A stretch of DNA of 64,000 nt from Pycnopodia helianthoides (GCA_032158295.1 CM063258.1:13057703-13121702), one strand, 5' to 3'; positions 55,501 through 59,368 are shown, numbered from the stretch's first letter. Translations and numbers: made by a program. Notes: generated from the letters alone by a model not told the origin.

Positions 55501-56091
55501 TTGGGTGTGTGCTCTATATAAGACTGGGTATAATTATTATTCAAATAAAAAACTCAAAGACCTATTTTTCATTTTGTTTAGAAAAATAGAGTATAGTTCT
55601 CTTTAATAGATGTTACAGTAATTCTTTTTAATTTTTGTTTTCACAAACTGACTAGGCGAGCCAAATTTGTACTGTGTTTTTCAGTTTTTGATGGTACTAC
55701 AAAAGAAGAAAAAAAGAGAAAATCAGGGGGGAGCCAATGAAGAAACTTAAATATCAGATTGAATCAAGGATTTTTGCAGGCGCTGAGATAAACTTCACTA
55801 CATTTAAAGTAGATTAAGACTCACCAACGTGCAGTAAACTGTTTCTTCTTGTGTTTGACCGTAGCCACAAGTGTAGTCTTCCGGTTCAACGCTTGCCGCA
55901 ATCATAAGATTATTCAACGATTCGGTATTGGCCAGACATGCCCGGTACTCCGTAAAGCCGGTACTAGCGTTTGTCGTCTGACACTCTTGCTGGGTGGCGA
56001 TCTGTCCCACAGAGAGGCGCATCAAAAATGCATGACACAGTGTCCAGAGCAAAATTGCTGGGCCCAACTTGAATGAGTTTGTTAATTCCAT
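23343..56091 (-). CDS. Laminin subunit with both beta-type (LF) and gamma-type (L4) domain IV; 25 coding exons
   Basis: A secreted basement-membrane chain of about 1,924 residues. Order: signal peptide (1-30), LN domain (to about 302), LE1 to half of LE5 (302-574), beta-type domain IV/LF (about 575-787), LE6-LE10a (788-1010), alpha/gamma-type domain IV/L4 (about 1011-1200), LE repeats (1200-1342), CDVC heading a coiled coil (1343-1924). No LG domains and no six-Cys Lb knob follow. The N-terminal TCG...YC pattern and the C-terminal VDLAEL...INKAKE stretch look gamma-like; the LF domain ending IDSLVILP followed by AFYDEC looks beta-like. As a trimer partner it should contribute an LN domain for polymer assembly. 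Nearly all introns are GT-AG with matching phase. Exceptions are a +1 in exon 12, a one-base mismatch at junction 12/13 and another at 14/15. An alpha3/5-like chain lacking LG is the alternative. Confidence 0.88.
23905..24035. mobile_element. Small foldback in laminin intron 24
   Basis: CTTTTCCAAACCTAGGCTTG on the left and TAAGCCCAGGTTAGAAAAAG on the right are near inverted copies about 80 bases apart. Confidence 0.55.
24105..24560 (+). mobile_element. SINE family 2 (tRNA-like box) copies
   Basis: Two tRNA-like heads (AGATAGCTCAGTTGGTAGAG at about 24110 and AGCTAGCTCAGCTGGTAGAG at about 24395) are linked by a body with CCCAGTCAGTTTCC, CCTTAAGGCGATCCC and CTGACTGGCACCCCCGA. The same modules recur at 29155-29400, 40905-41260, 43575-43620, 50165-50470 and 58775-58960. 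An internal tRNA-like promoter makes this a SINE. It sits in laminin intron 24. Confidence 0.65.
24702..24879 (-). CDS. Laminin exon 24: coiled coil
   Basis: Residues 1707-1765: [31 protein letters not shown]. The acceptor is GTGACTGCAG|CGGCCC and the donor GAGGCACG|GTAAGT. Confidence 0.83.
25195..25470 (-). mobile_element. SINE family 1 copy (minus strand)
   Basis: On the minus strand it starts GTGTCGTGGTCGAGTGGTCT (tRNA A box), has GTGGGTTTGAATCCTGG (B box) and then GACACTTGTGTCCTTGAGCA. It lies in laminin intron 23, in the same orientation as the gene. Confidence 0.7.
25618..25855 (-). CDS. Laminin exon 23: coiled coil
   Basis: Residues 1627-1706: [20 protein letters not shown] and [16 protein letters not shown]. 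The acceptor is TGTCCTACAG|GCTAAA. The donor TCTACAG|GTTGGT is weaker than most in this gene, but the phase fits. Confidence 0.78.
26267..26536 (-). CDS. Laminin exon 22: coiled coil
   Basis: Residues 1537-1626: [20 protein letters not shown], a Gly-rich flexible spot (GEGGAQG) and [18 protein letters not shown]. The acceptor is TTTATCTAG|ACTGTC and the donor GAAGCTCAG|GTTAGC. The Gly break in the coil is the only such spot seen. Confidence 0.83.
26635..26880 (+). mobile_element. SINE family 1 relic, head lost
   Basis: Keeps CAAGCAAGACACTTGACCAT, TTGCTTCGTCCTTTGGGTGG and GGTGCTATATAAATGGGTCC. The tRNA-like head is gone. It lies in laminin intron 22's upstream neighbour (intron 21), as intronic filler. 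Confidence 0.6.
26960..27115. mobile_element. Foldback MITE in laminin intron 21
   Basis: CAATGGGAGACTTTTGAACG and GGCAGCAGACATACCAGGTA are mirrored by TACCTGGTAAGTCTGCTGCC and CAAAAGTCCCCCATTG. A fragment of the same arm appears near 44315-44360. Confidence 0.72.
27303..27655 (-). repeat. 58-bp tandem repeat carrying copies of a splice donor
   Basis: Six units of 58 bases (one of 59). The unit ends with the last bases of laminin exon 21 plus its splice donor: on the minus strand CAGGCTCTGATG|GTAAGG. The true donor is in the rightmost copy (27641-27642). Four of the other five keep GGTAAGGAT (plus-strand CCTTACC near 27405, 27463, 27521 and 27579), while the oldest-looking one (27346) has ATAAGG. 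Confidence 0.88.
27643..27824 (-). CDS. Laminin exon 21: coiled coil, with its donor duplicated downstream
   Basis: Residues 1476-1536: [30 protein letters not shown]. The acceptor is ACCTCTTAG|GGGACA, 17 bases from a family A MITE. The donor GCTCTGATG|GTAAGG is part of a 58-bp unit repeated through 27303-27655. Confidence 0.83.
27842..28235. mobile_element. Family A MITE (TTAA-flanked palindrome)
   Basis: Starts TTAAAGGAACATTACAGAAT and ends ATTCTGTAATGTTCCTTTAA; about 390 bases. The inside carries GGCCGATCGATCTCAAACTT and GTTTATCGCTCAGTGAGCG. It lies in laminin intron 20 with only 17 bases between its end and the exon 21 acceptor. Confidence 0.85.
28270..28605 (+). mobile_element. LINE 3' fragment with (GAT)n tail
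   Basis: Reads [25 protein letters not shown] and on to a stop, matching the C-terminal WRWAGH...DNRW...T.W.PR...R region of some non-LTR reverse transcriptases. It ends in a long (GAT)n run at 28525-28590. It is too short to assign a clade. It lies in laminin intron 20, antisense. Confidence 0.6.
28896..29121 (-). CDS. Laminin exon 20: coiled coil
   Basis: Residues 1401-1476, a heptad-rich stretch ([18 protein letters not shown]). The acceptor is ACTATTAG|ACCAAT and the donor ACAAGTG|GTAAAA. Confidence 0.83.
29155..29400 (-). mobile_element. SINE family 2 body fragment
   Basis: Has GGGAAACTGACTGGGTAAAT, GTCTCCCTTATTACTTGATA and GACTGGCACCCCCGAAC, as in the copy at 24105; the tRNA-like head is not recognisable. 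Strand is uncertain. Confidence 0.5.
29434..29609 (-). CDS. Laminin exon 19: CxxC hinge and start of coiled coil
   Basis: Residues 1343-1400: [20 protein letters not shown] and on. The CxxC at the top of the coiled coil is where laminin chains form inter-chain disulfides. The acceptor is ATTACAACAG|GCTGTG and the donor GTTAGGAGG|GTAAGA. Confidence 0.87.
29890..30300 (+). mobile_element. SINE family 1, full-length copy
   Basis: The head GTGTCGTGGCCGAGTGGTTA (A box) and GTGGGTTCGAGTCCCGG (B box) form a tRNA-Leu/Ser-like promoter. It is followed by the family body (AATGCACGTAAAAGAACCCA, CTTATCGCTAAGAGAAG) and the L2-like tail GTGCTATATGAG. It lies in laminin intron 18, antisense to the gene. 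Confidence 0.78.
30301..30888. other. Laminin intron 18 sequence, nothing firm recognised
   Basis: AT-rich. A stretch near 30400-30490 reads like a decayed retroelement tail, but I cannot name it. Confidence 0.35.
30889..31270. mobile_element. Family B MITE, full copy
   Basis: Opposite orientation to the copy at 4735: starts TTAAAGACACTGGACACC and ends GTGTCCAGTGCCTTTAA. The central palindrome GAGACCTCACGCGTGAGGTCTC is intact. It lies in laminin intron 18. Confidence 0.82.
31801..31944 (-). CDS. Laminin exon 18: last complete LE
   Basis: Residues 1295-1342: [35 protein letters not shown]. The acceptor is TTCCAAAG|CTTGTA and the donor TGCTCTC|GTAAGT. Confidence 0.88.
32020..32180. mobile_element. 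Family D MITE, partial
   Basis: Shares GGCCATAAAAAGGGTTTG-like and AGTAGAATATAATGATCACA sequence with 22140-22375. It lies in laminin intron 17. Confidence 0.5.
32311..32571 (-). CDS. Laminin exon 17: LE half, LE, and an extra Cys loop
   Basis: Residues 1208-1294: [75 protein letters not shown] is typical of gamma/alpha LE repeats after L4. The second CxxC (SCDRC) just after CESC is an atypical added loop. The acceptor is TGTTGTAG|GTCTCT and the donor TGCGCTG|GTAAGT. Confidence 0.87.
32798..32974 (-). CDS. Laminin exon 16: end of L4 and first half of the next LE
   Basis: Residues 1149-1207: [29 protein letters not shown] and [19 protein letters not shown] after a strand with (M/L)D.A is the canonical L4 exit. 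The acceptor is GGAAACAG|AAATCT and the donor ACAATGG|GTGAGT. Confidence 0.87.
33010..33330. mobile_element. Family B relic followed by a SINE family 3 fragment
   Basis: 33010-33195 keeps GAGAGCTGCTGATAGTATAA and CCCTCTGAAGTAATGCAGTT of family B. 33222-33330 keeps GCTAAAATATAGGATTC and CAATCTCGGTGGTCTAGTGG of SINE family 3, with an internal deletion compared with 44620-44830. Both lie in laminin intron 15. Confidence 0.58.
33448..33608 (-). CDS. Laminin exon 15: L4 domain, middle
   Basis: Residues 1095-1148: [29 protein letters not shown], as expected for the L4 strands after the S(F/Y) motif. The acceptor is ACTTTGCCAG|GTACCT and the donor TTTCAAG|GTATAT. Confidence 0.83.
33645..33965. repeat. 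Three imperfect tandem repeats of about 108 bp
   Basis: Each copy has CTAGTTGCAAAT, CAAACAGATTTT, AAAGGAACTGCATT (or AAAGAACTGCATT) and AATTTGGCAATC. They lie in laminin intron 14 just upstream of exon 15. Confidence 0.8.
33966..34607 (+). mobile_element. Decayed L2/CR1-type LINE 3' end
   Basis: Broken frames still give [24 protein letters not shown] and a stop, the usual C-terminus of L2/CR1 reverse transcriptases, followed by an A/T-rich 3' region and an (ATT)/(CTT) repeat at 34530-34605. It lies in laminin intron 14, antisense. Confidence 0.65.
34608..35245 (+). mobile_element. Second L2/CR1-type LINE 3' end, split by a family A MITE
   Basis: The front part reads [18 protein letters not shown] and LTFKNIQ. 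After the MITE (34728-35113) the reading resumes with KTHLY and a stop. The 3' end GCGCATTATAAGTTTCCAAT with ATTATTATTACC runs directly into laminin exon 14, so the LINE tail supplies the intron side of that exon's donor. Confidence 0.68.
34728..35113. mobile_element. Family A MITE nested in a LINE
   Basis: Starts AAAGGAACATTACAGAATTG and ends CAATTCTGTAATGTTCCTTT. Nested within the LINE end at 34608-35245 and therefore younger than it. Confidence 0.82.
35247..35455 (-). CDS. Laminin exon 14: L4 domain, first part
   Basis: Residues 1025-1094: [40 protein letters not shown]. The (V/L)(K)AP.KFLG and Y.Q.(L/M)S(F/Y) motifs are L4 signatures. The acceptor is ATCGCTAG|CAACAT. The donor CAGCCAG|GTAATAATAATA lies in what looks like the tail of a LINE, and its phase is one base off for exon 15. 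The frame stays open upstream into a TATP-repeat block. Confidence 0.83.
35456..35950 (-). repeat. 24-bp repeats encoding TATP blocks, in frame with laminin exon 14
   Basis: Two 24-bp arrays, 35610-35700 and 35820-35950. On the minus strand, in the frame of exon 14, they read (TATPSRPP)n and (TATPTVS.)n, joined by Pro/Ser/Thr-rich sequence and running open into SNIGW of exon 14. One TGA (35749-35751) and one frame slip near 35890 interrupt the block. Either a decayed or alternative mucin-like insert, or intronic satellite that happens to be open. L4 domains elsewhere have no such insert. Confidence 0.6.
36154..36396 (-). CDS. Laminin exon 13: LE9 and first half of LE10
   Basis: Residues 944-1024: [30 protein letters not shown], then [16 protein letters not shown] and VITSDFTQG. 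The CFC(Y/F)GH..QC half-repeat leading into an S.F motif is how gamma and alpha chains enter an L4 domain. The acceptor is CCCTTAG|TGCATG and the donor GGAAG|GTAAGC. Confidence 0.88.
36456..36930. mobile_element. Family C MITE with a nested foldback
   Basis: The outer ends are CAATTTCATAGAGCTGCTTA and GCAGCTCTATGAAATTGG. The inner insert, about 36480-36765, starts CTTGACTGCCGGTC and ends GGCGGCAGTCAACGTG. It lies in laminin intron 12. Confidence 0.65.
36931..37200 (+). mobile_element. SINE family 1, 5'-truncated
   Basis: Begins inside the head (GATCGGCAGAGTGTGGGTTC, B box GGTTCGAGTCCCGG) and continues with GCACGTAAAAGAACCCAGTG. The tail is lost. Confidence 0.65.
37515..37975. mobile_element. 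Element with TTATAACACC termini
   Basis: The left end is ATTATAACACCCCTT and the right end AAGAGGTGTTATAA, about 440 bases apart, in laminin intron 12. Inside is GC-rich CCGCGCGCGAACCGCGCGG. No protein coding is seen. Confidence 0.5.
37976..38140. repeat. Long GC-rich hairpin
   Basis: AATATTGACTGCTT, then AGTAAAACTAGTCACTCGAG and GTGATCCCCGGAGC on the left, are mirrored by GCTCCGGGGATCAC, AAGTGACTAGTTTTACT and AAGCAGTCAATATT on the right, with a small inner stem around TCGGCTTCGCC. In the laminin pre-mRNA it would form a stem of roughly 70 bp. Confidence 0.78.
38517..38838 (-). CDS. Laminin exon 12: LE7 and LE8, with a +1 frame break
   Basis: LE7 reads [19 protein letters not shown] and [18 protein letters not shown], with an insertion between its third and fourth loops. 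LE8 reads [21 protein letters not shown]; then a GGGGG run (38571-38575) throws the frame into TAG at 38561-38563. Dropping one G gives [19 protein letters not shown], a perfect LE end. The acceptor is ATTCCCAG|CCTGTG and the donor GATGCA|GTAAGA, which is itself one base short for the phase of exon 13. Confidence 0.8.
39010..39400. mobile_element. Two SINE relics back to back
   Basis: 39010-39215 on the minus strand has a tRNA-like head (GTTGGTTTAGTGGTATCTTT, GGTTTGAATCCCG) and a poly-G/C run. 39190-39400 on the plus strand is a family 1 relic (CTTGAGCAAGACAC, GTACTATATGAGAACTG and ATTATTATT). Both lie in laminin intron 11. Confidence 0.55.
39480..40085. mobile_element. Family E repeat copy
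   Basis: Shares CCATTCATAAATACCTTTCC, GCACAAGTTTCGAACTTGC, GCGCCCTCTTTTGACTC and GTATTTATGAAT with 4405-5360 and 61560-62080. It is uninterrupted here, about 600 bases, in laminin intron 11. Confidence 0.7.
40122..40497. mobile_element. Family A MITE near a splice donor
   Basis: Ends AATTCTGTAATGTTCCTTTAA. On the minus strand only 21 bases separate the exon 11 donor from the element. Confidence 0.83.
40519..40665 (-). CDS. Laminin exon 11: LE6
   Basis: Residues 788-836: [35 protein letters not shown]. The acceptor is CCCTTCAG|CGTGCG and the donor GCAGCG|GTAAGG. A family A MITE begins 21 bases into the following intron. Confidence 0.92.
40905..41260 (-). mobile_element. SINE family 2 copy (minus strand)
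   Basis: The tRNA-like part reads, on the minus strand, GGTAGCTTATTTGGTTAGAG and GGTTGCAGGTTCAAATCCCG, attached to the family body CTTAAGGTAATCCC. It lies in laminin intron 10. Confidence 0.65.
41325..41625. mobile_element. Penelope-like 3' relic and a family C MITE
   Basis: 41325-41415 has AAAACGTCAGACCAATAACT and AGGTCCTTTCAGTCGG, as at the ends of the Penelope-like fragments at 14046 and 19345. 41430-41625 is a family C MITE (GGGCCCAATTTCACAG to AGATTGGGCCC). Confidence 0.6.
41662..41793 (-). CDS. Laminin exon 10: end of LF domain
   Basis: Residues 744-787: [18 protein letters not shown], then [16 protein letters not shown]. The two cysteines and FTF match the closing helix and strand of beta-chain domain IV before its next LE repeat. 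The acceptor is GTGAACAG|ATGCAA and the donor GCAGTGG|GTAAGC. Confidence 0.82.
42285..42435. mobile_element. Foldback element
   Basis: CAATTTTACGAAACTTTAAG and CAACTGCGTAAGTCCACTT mirror AGTGGGCTTACGCAGTTGCG and TAAAGTTTTGTGAAATTGG. It lies in laminin intron 9, next to a poly-G run of about 20 (42008-42028). Confidence 0.72.
42460..42878. repeat. 22-bp minisatellite, about 19 copies
   Basis: The unit is like GCAATCAACCCAAACAAAAA followed by GG. With a unit length not divisible by 3, its open frames give Lys/Gln/Asn-rich artefacts. Laminin intron 9. Confidence 0.93.
43190..43620. mobile_element. Family B MITE, full copy, and a SINE family 2 head
   Basis: 43190-43570 starts AGGCACTGGACACTATTGG and ends CCAAAGGTGTCCAGTG. 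43575-43620 is a minus-strand tRNA-like stub (GATAGCTCAGTTGGTAGAGC). Laminin intron 9. Confidence 0.75.
43906..44231 (-). CDS. Laminin exon 9: LF domain core
   Basis: Residues 635-743: [55 protein letters not shown]. The IDSLV(I/L)(L/M)P signature followed by IYTQGG is characteristic of beta-type domain IV. The acceptor is CTTTTCAG|TTTCTA and the donor CAAGGAG|GTCAGT. Confidence 0.85.
44300..44830 (+). mobile_element. SINE family 3, full copy
   Basis: The main element is 44620-44830: leader GCTAAAATATAGGATTC, A box TCTCGGTGGTCTAGTGGTAA, B box GGGTTTGAATCCCG, then GCCTGTGGATTTTTTTCCAC. Partners are at 33222-33330 and, minus strand, 53690-53820. 44315-44360 is a fragment of the foldback at 26960. 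Laminin intron 8. Confidence 0.68.
44831..45525. other. Laminin intron 8 remainder, nothing recognised
   Basis: AT-rich, no exon-like reading with splice sites, no repeat structure noticed. Confidence 0.4.
45526..45678 (-). CDS. Laminin exon 8: LF domain
   Basis: Residues 584-635: [35 protein letters not shown]. The TGRGF/Y motif followed by a beta-strand-like stretch matches beta-chain domain IV. The acceptor is TGTTGCAG|TTATGA and the donor GACGCTCT|GTAAGT. Confidence 0.82.
45679..46220. other. Laminin intron 7, nothing firm recognised
   Basis: Contains a GGAGGTGGGGGGCAACTGCC-like stretch common in dispersed repeats, and no coding signal. Confidence 0.4.
46221..46614. mobile_element. Family A MITE, opposite orientation
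   Basis: Starts TTAAAGGAACATTACAGAAT then GGTTTTTACTAACAAAACAG, the reverse of the 27842 copy. TTAA lies at both ends. Laminin intron 7. Confidence 0.85.
46712..46863 (-). CDS. Laminin exon 7: LE5 first half and start of LF domain
   Basis: Residues 534-584: [32 protein letters not shown], then [12 protein letters not shown]. Entering GFYF directly after half an LE repeat is the beta-chain LE5/LF arrangement. The acceptor is TTTCCTAG|GATTGC and the donor AACAG|GTAGTC. Confidence 0.85.
46970..47316. mobile_element. Family A MITE with a deletion near its left end
   Basis: TTAAAGGAACAGTTGCTTGC lacks the stretch between GGAACA and GTTGCTGGC seen in full copies; the right end ATTCTGTAATGTTCCTTTAA is intact. 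Laminin intron 6. Confidence 0.8.
47771..48141. mobile_element. Family A MITE near a splice donor
   Basis: Starts TTAAAGGAACATTACAGAAT and ends ATTCTGTAATGTGCCTTTAA. On the minus strand its end is 27 bases inside the intron from the exon 6 donor. Confidence 0.83.
48169..48317 (-). CDS. Laminin exon 6: LE4
   Basis: Residues 484-533: [31 protein letters not shown]. The acceptor is GTTCTAG|ATTGCA and the donor AATGAG|GTAAAC. A family A MITE begins 27 bases into the following intron. Confidence 0.9.
49225..49416 (-). CDS. Laminin exon 5: LE3
   Basis: Residues 420-483: ECNCEPLGT, an unusual Glu/Asn run (MENENENE), [20 protein letters not shown]. The acceptor is TTTCTCAG|AATGCA and the donor TGTAAAG|GTAAAT. 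Confidence 0.9.
49605..49795. mobile_element. Foldback MITE
   Basis: ATAGAGGTTTTTCAGCTGAC and GCCATCTTGCCGGTCATG on the left; GACCGGCAATATGGC and CACGTGACTGTAAAACCTCT on the right. Laminin intron 4. Confidence 0.7.
50165..50700 (-). mobile_element. SINE family 2 copy followed by a family C relic
   Basis: 50165-50470: on the minus strand AGATAGCTCAGTTGATAGAG and GGTTCAAATCCAG with the family body GGTGATCCCTCTCCTGCC. 50490-50700 is a worn family C copy (GCTTAGC repeats, ending AGTGGGCCC). Laminin intron 4. Confidence 0.6.
50708..50875 (-). CDS. Laminin exon 4: LE2
   Basis: Residues 364-419: [34 protein letters not shown]. The phase-1 acceptor is TGGTAG|AATGTA and the donor TGTGCCG|GTAAGC. Confidence 0.9.
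51050..51145 (-). mobile_element. SINE family 1 fragment
   Basis: On the minus strand GATCAGCAGAGTGTGGGTTC, AAGTCCCGGTCGTGGCACTT and GTGTCCTTAAGCAAGACACT. Laminin intron 3. Confidence 0.65.
51218..51402 (-). CDS. Laminin exon 3: LE1
   Basis: Residues 302-363. [32 protein letters not shown] and a long last loop ([18 protein letters not shown]) make one LE module. The acceptor is ATCGCAG|ATGCAAC and the donor GCGAGA|GTAAGT. Confidence 0.9.
51548..51750. mobile_element. Family C MITE, full copy
   Basis: Starts GGGCCCATATTTCATATAGC and ends CAGCTCTATGAAATTGGGCC. Laminin intron 2. Confidence 0.8.
52440..52600. repeat. Interspersed repeat shared with 6570-6740
   Basis: Shares ATGCAACGCTTTGCTTCCCC-type sequence, GGGTACTGGAAATCATGCTC and AAAATCTCCCTTTTAC. 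Laminin intron 2; the rest of the intron (51751-52439, 52601-52992) shows nothing recognisable. Confidence 0.55.
52993..53630 (-). CDS. Laminin exon 2: most of the LN domain
   Basis: Residues 90-301. It reads [54 protein letters not shown] and [10 protein letters not shown], the standard landmarks of laminin/netrin LN domains. The acceptor is a long T-run then AAG|GATGTG; the CAG|TGTAAC 15 bases later is an in-phase alternative. The donor is TTTCTCAT|GTAAGT. Confidence 0.92.
53690..53820 (-). mobile_element. SINE family 3 copy (minus strand)
   Basis: On the minus strand GCTTGTGGTCTGGTGGTATT (A-box-like), GGGTTAGAATCCCACCC (B-box-like) and GCCTGTGGATTTTTTTTTCC. Laminin intron 1, just upstream of exon 2. 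Confidence 0.62.
54162..54695. repeat. 89-bp tandem repeat with 178-bp dimer order
   Basis: Six units of about 89 bases. Units 2 and 4 share CTGGCTTTACTG, CAATACGTC and GACAAAAAGCATG; units 3 and 5 share CTAGCTGGACTG, CAATATATC and GCCAAAGGGCATG. The array therefore grew by copying a two-unit block. Laminin intron 1. Confidence 0.9.
55187..55545 (+). mobile_element. SINE family 1, 5'-truncated, with tail
   Basis: B box GTGGGTTTGAGTCCCGG, body CTTAAGCAAGACACTTAACC, tail GTGCTCTATATAAGACTGGG with ATTATTATT. Laminin intron 1, antisense. Confidence 0.7.
55825..56091 (-). CDS. Laminin exon 1: signal peptide and start of LN
   Basis: Residues 1-89. [20 protein letters not shown] is a good signal peptide core. 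The mature part has Cys pairs ([31 protein letters not shown]) in the order seen at the front of gamma-chain LN domains. The donor is ACGTTG|GTGAGT. A non-coding upstream exon ending near 57855 (CCGAG|GTAAGTG on the minus strand) is possible but unproven. Confidence 0.8.
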
Positions 56092-58130
56092 TTTTCAAAG
56101 GTGGCAAGTTTTTTACAGAGAAAAAAATGTATGAGTGCGCCAGCGCACTTGCATTAAAAAAATTGTTTTTAAAATTGAACTGTCATCTTGGGTGGACCAT
56201 AATTATATTAAACCATGTTCTTCTATTGTCTTTATGTTATGTAGTATTGCTGTAGTCATCCAATGAAGACAGATATGTTGTTCTTATCAATATCTGTAAA
56301 ATACAAAATAATTGATAAACATTTTAATTACACACATGTATTGATCAAGCTTTCAGGTTTTACGTATGATCAAACAACACCATTTCCAGTCACAAGCTTA
56401 ACCCTGGAAATAATGATTATCTTACATCTTACCTCAGCATAAAAAATTGTTTTAGATAACAATGGTTACAAAAGAAGTGGTTGAATTCTGCATAAATCTT
56501 AGCTAATAAACAGCTTTTCCCAAAAAAAGGTTACAGTACAATTGTAATTGCTTCTTTGCTTTGAAGCATGGTAAACAGACTGTAATGACCAACATTTATA
56601 ATTTATGGTAAAATTATTAGTTTTTTTCCCCCAGTTCTTTCCTTTGTTTTGCAATGAGGATGGGTGGACTCAACCACAAAAAAGCATGACTCAACAAACT
56701 TTCGTTCAGTTAATAATGATAAGGAAAAATTTCTATATCTGCCACTTCATTCATTGTTACCAAAAGCAATATCTCATTAAATACTATACTATTGTACTTC
56801 ATAATGAATGAAAAATCGGCAGTCGTTATGGAAAATTTAAACAAAAAAATAGGACTAATAAGACTATAACTTTCAGTTAGGATTAATTTTCAGTTAGGAC
56901 TACTTTCGGTTAGGACTACTTTTTGTTAGGACTAGCTTTCAGTAACGACTGACTTTCAGTTAGGAAGGACTTTCAGTTAGGACAGACTTTCAGTTAGGAC
57001 TATTCTTTCAGTAGGATTGACTTTCAGTTAGGACTTCTTCATTTAGTTAGAACTAACTTTCAAATAGGACTAGTTACTTTCAGTTAGGACTACTTTCTTC
57101 AGTTAGAAAAATAGGACTAACTTTCAGTTAGCATTTATACAAGTGGCATAGCCAAGGGGGGCCTGGGGCACGTGCCCCTCCACAAATTTCCAGTGGCCCC
57201 CCCCCCCCCACAAAAAAAATTGCAATAGAATAGTGCTCACAAAAATAAAAAGAGGAAAATGTGTTTTTGTAAAATGCGTGTTTGTAGCGATTGGGATCAC
57301 AACCGCAGCCACAAAATGGCAAAAATATAAGAGGATGGTGGACCCCTGAAGAGTCCCCCTCCCAAAATAAAAGCATGACCCCCACCACTGACAAACCCAT
57401 TAGCCCTGCCCCCCCCCCCCCACCCAAAAAGCCCTGGCTACGCCGCTTGATGATTTATATCAGTTACCTTTTTACACTTTTTAACACAAACCTCTTTCTC
57501 CTAAATAAGAAAAGGCAATATTCTATTTAAAAATGAATGTGTAAAAAAAAACCTTCCAAATTATAATTACGGGTGATCAAGTTTTCTTCCTCCATGGTTG
57601 AATTACTCAATGCAAATAATATGGCATGCAATTTAATTATACCGTACTAGGTAGGCACCTGTTGCACGGTGCACCCATGCGTAACATTCATGATAAATGG
57701 CAACCCTGTTACCAAAGACGCTGTACTCATGTGGAACGACATGCGTGGGAAAATTACATTTCAAATCGTTTTACTCTATCAAAAACCTGCAAACATTGAA
57801 ATATCAACAAATATACAGTAAACACTTCACTGAAATGGGTTATATATCACTTACCTCGGTTGTGATGTGGAAAAAAATCGTAATTTTGCGGGTCTGAAAG
57901 CTTGGTTTTCGAGGTTTTATCGCATTATGAACTGACACAACTCCGTAGCAATGAACTGGGCAGTGAAAGTCAAAAAGTGTGGCGAATAGACTTTTCCGGG
58001 CTGCTGTTTTCGAAAGCTCGGTTGTGATTGGCGCAACAGCAGCAGTATATGAATATTCAGAACATTTGCTTCTGATCAGAAGCTGCGGCAGTAGGGAGAA
58101 TTTAAAAAGCGATCAACCACAACGGTATGC
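56092..58130 (-). promoter_or_regulatory. 5' flank of the laminin gene, promoter not resolved
   Basis: On the minus strand there is no AG acceptor between a T-rich tract and the ATG at 56091, so either transcription starts close by or the first intron ends elsewhere. A possible untranslated exon ends CCGAG|GTAAGTG near 57855, about 1.8 kb upstream. Both are guesses; no TATA box is claimed. Confidence 0.25.
56868..57450. repeat. Short tandem repeat followed by a foldback MITE
   Basis: 56868-57128: about 15 loose copies of CTTTCAGTTAGGACTA. 57130-57450: inverted ends AAGTGGCATAGCCAAGGGGG and CCCTGGCTACGCCGCTT around poly-C tracts. Confidence 0.72.
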
Positions 58131-58774
58131 TTATTTTCAAGGGATTTTGTGTTATATAAAATTCCAACCTCTCTTTTAAGAGGGATCTATCAAATTTTGC
58201 AAATGAAAACCTAGAGAAAATGCCATATTTCTGAGTAAGACAGCCTAAAAAACAAATTTTCAACCAGACAAGCTATGGTAAACAAAAAAGAATAGCAAAT
58301 TTTTCTTTTTCTATTTCTTTTGAAAATTCCTGAGCCCTTTGGAGTGAATTTTTCAAGAAGTCTACCCAGGATCCATTTGTTTGCCAATCTTATGTTTGTT
58401 TTTAAAAACCTAATAACTAAATGTCCACCTTCTTCTTTTCACTGTGTCACTTGATGGTTTTCAACTGTATATTTCTTAAAGAGTTGTAAGCTTTCAAAGT
58501 CAAACTGGCAAAAATACAATGGCATACCGGTATATAAAAAGTAAAAATAAATAAATAAATAACAGTTTAAAAAGAAGTATTTTAATTCTTTGTCATCATC
58601 AGTTTGATAATTTGGGCTTTTTAATGTTGCTTTCCCCATACACAAAAGTAAAATCAAACACTTTTTTGAAAACAATTTTGTCTTAAAGAAAACTTGTATT
58701 TATTTGTTTCAATCAATTTGTTTATACAATGCCTACAAAAGAAATCACTTAAAAGTTGAGTACATTTTCATTAC

Positions 58775-58960
58775 AGGTTGAATGGCTTCTAACTGGCACC
58801 CCTGAACAAAAATATGGACAAAATAAGAAAAACACCAACATTAGGGCTAGATGGCTCATTGGGTAAAGTGCTAGCACGTTAATTCAGAGATCACAGATTG
58901 GATTCCTGCTCCAGTAAATGTATTCTTTGTTCAACCCAAATTAAATATTCATGATTGACG
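58775..58960 (+). mobile_element. SINE family 2 copy
   Basis: GGTTGAATGGCTTCTAACTG and GGCACCCCTGAAC lead into GGGCTAGATGGCTCATTGGG and GATTGGATTCCTGC, then TTCTTTGTTCAACCC. Confidence 0.6.
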
Positions 58961-59177
58961 ACTATGGAACACTTTTCTTTCATTCTGTTTGAAATTTTAA
59001 AAAATTACCTTTCACAATAAAATAATCTGAATTCAAATCATCTGGGTGGCCAGAAGTGCACAAACTGAAATAAAAATAATCAACAAATAACCTTATACAG
59101 TTTACAGCAAGTTTGATTAAAAAATTGGCATGGCAGAAATACAATCTCAAAACTAGGTCCAATTCATATGAATGGAC

Positions 59178-59368
59178 CAGGGCCCAATTTCACAGAAAAT
59201 ATTGCTTAACAACTGTCTGCCAAGCAGAAATGAGCAGGATACCAGTCACAAATTGTACATGTGACATGGTAGTTTGGCTGGTAACTTTTTTTCTGGTAAG
59301 CATAATTTTGTTGCGCTATTAAAGCTACTTTTTGTGCTTAAGCAGCTCTATGAAATTTGGCCCAGGAA
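59178..59368. mobile_element. Family C MITE, full copy
   Basis: Starts GGGCCCAATTTCACAG and ends GCAGCTCTATGAAATTTGGC; about 190 bases. Confidence 0.8.

Noticed and set aside
23343..56091. Calling the gene a standard laminin beta or gamma chain
   Set aside because: Beta was the first reading from the LF domain, gamma from the L4 domain and coil; neither class contains both, so no gene symbol is given.
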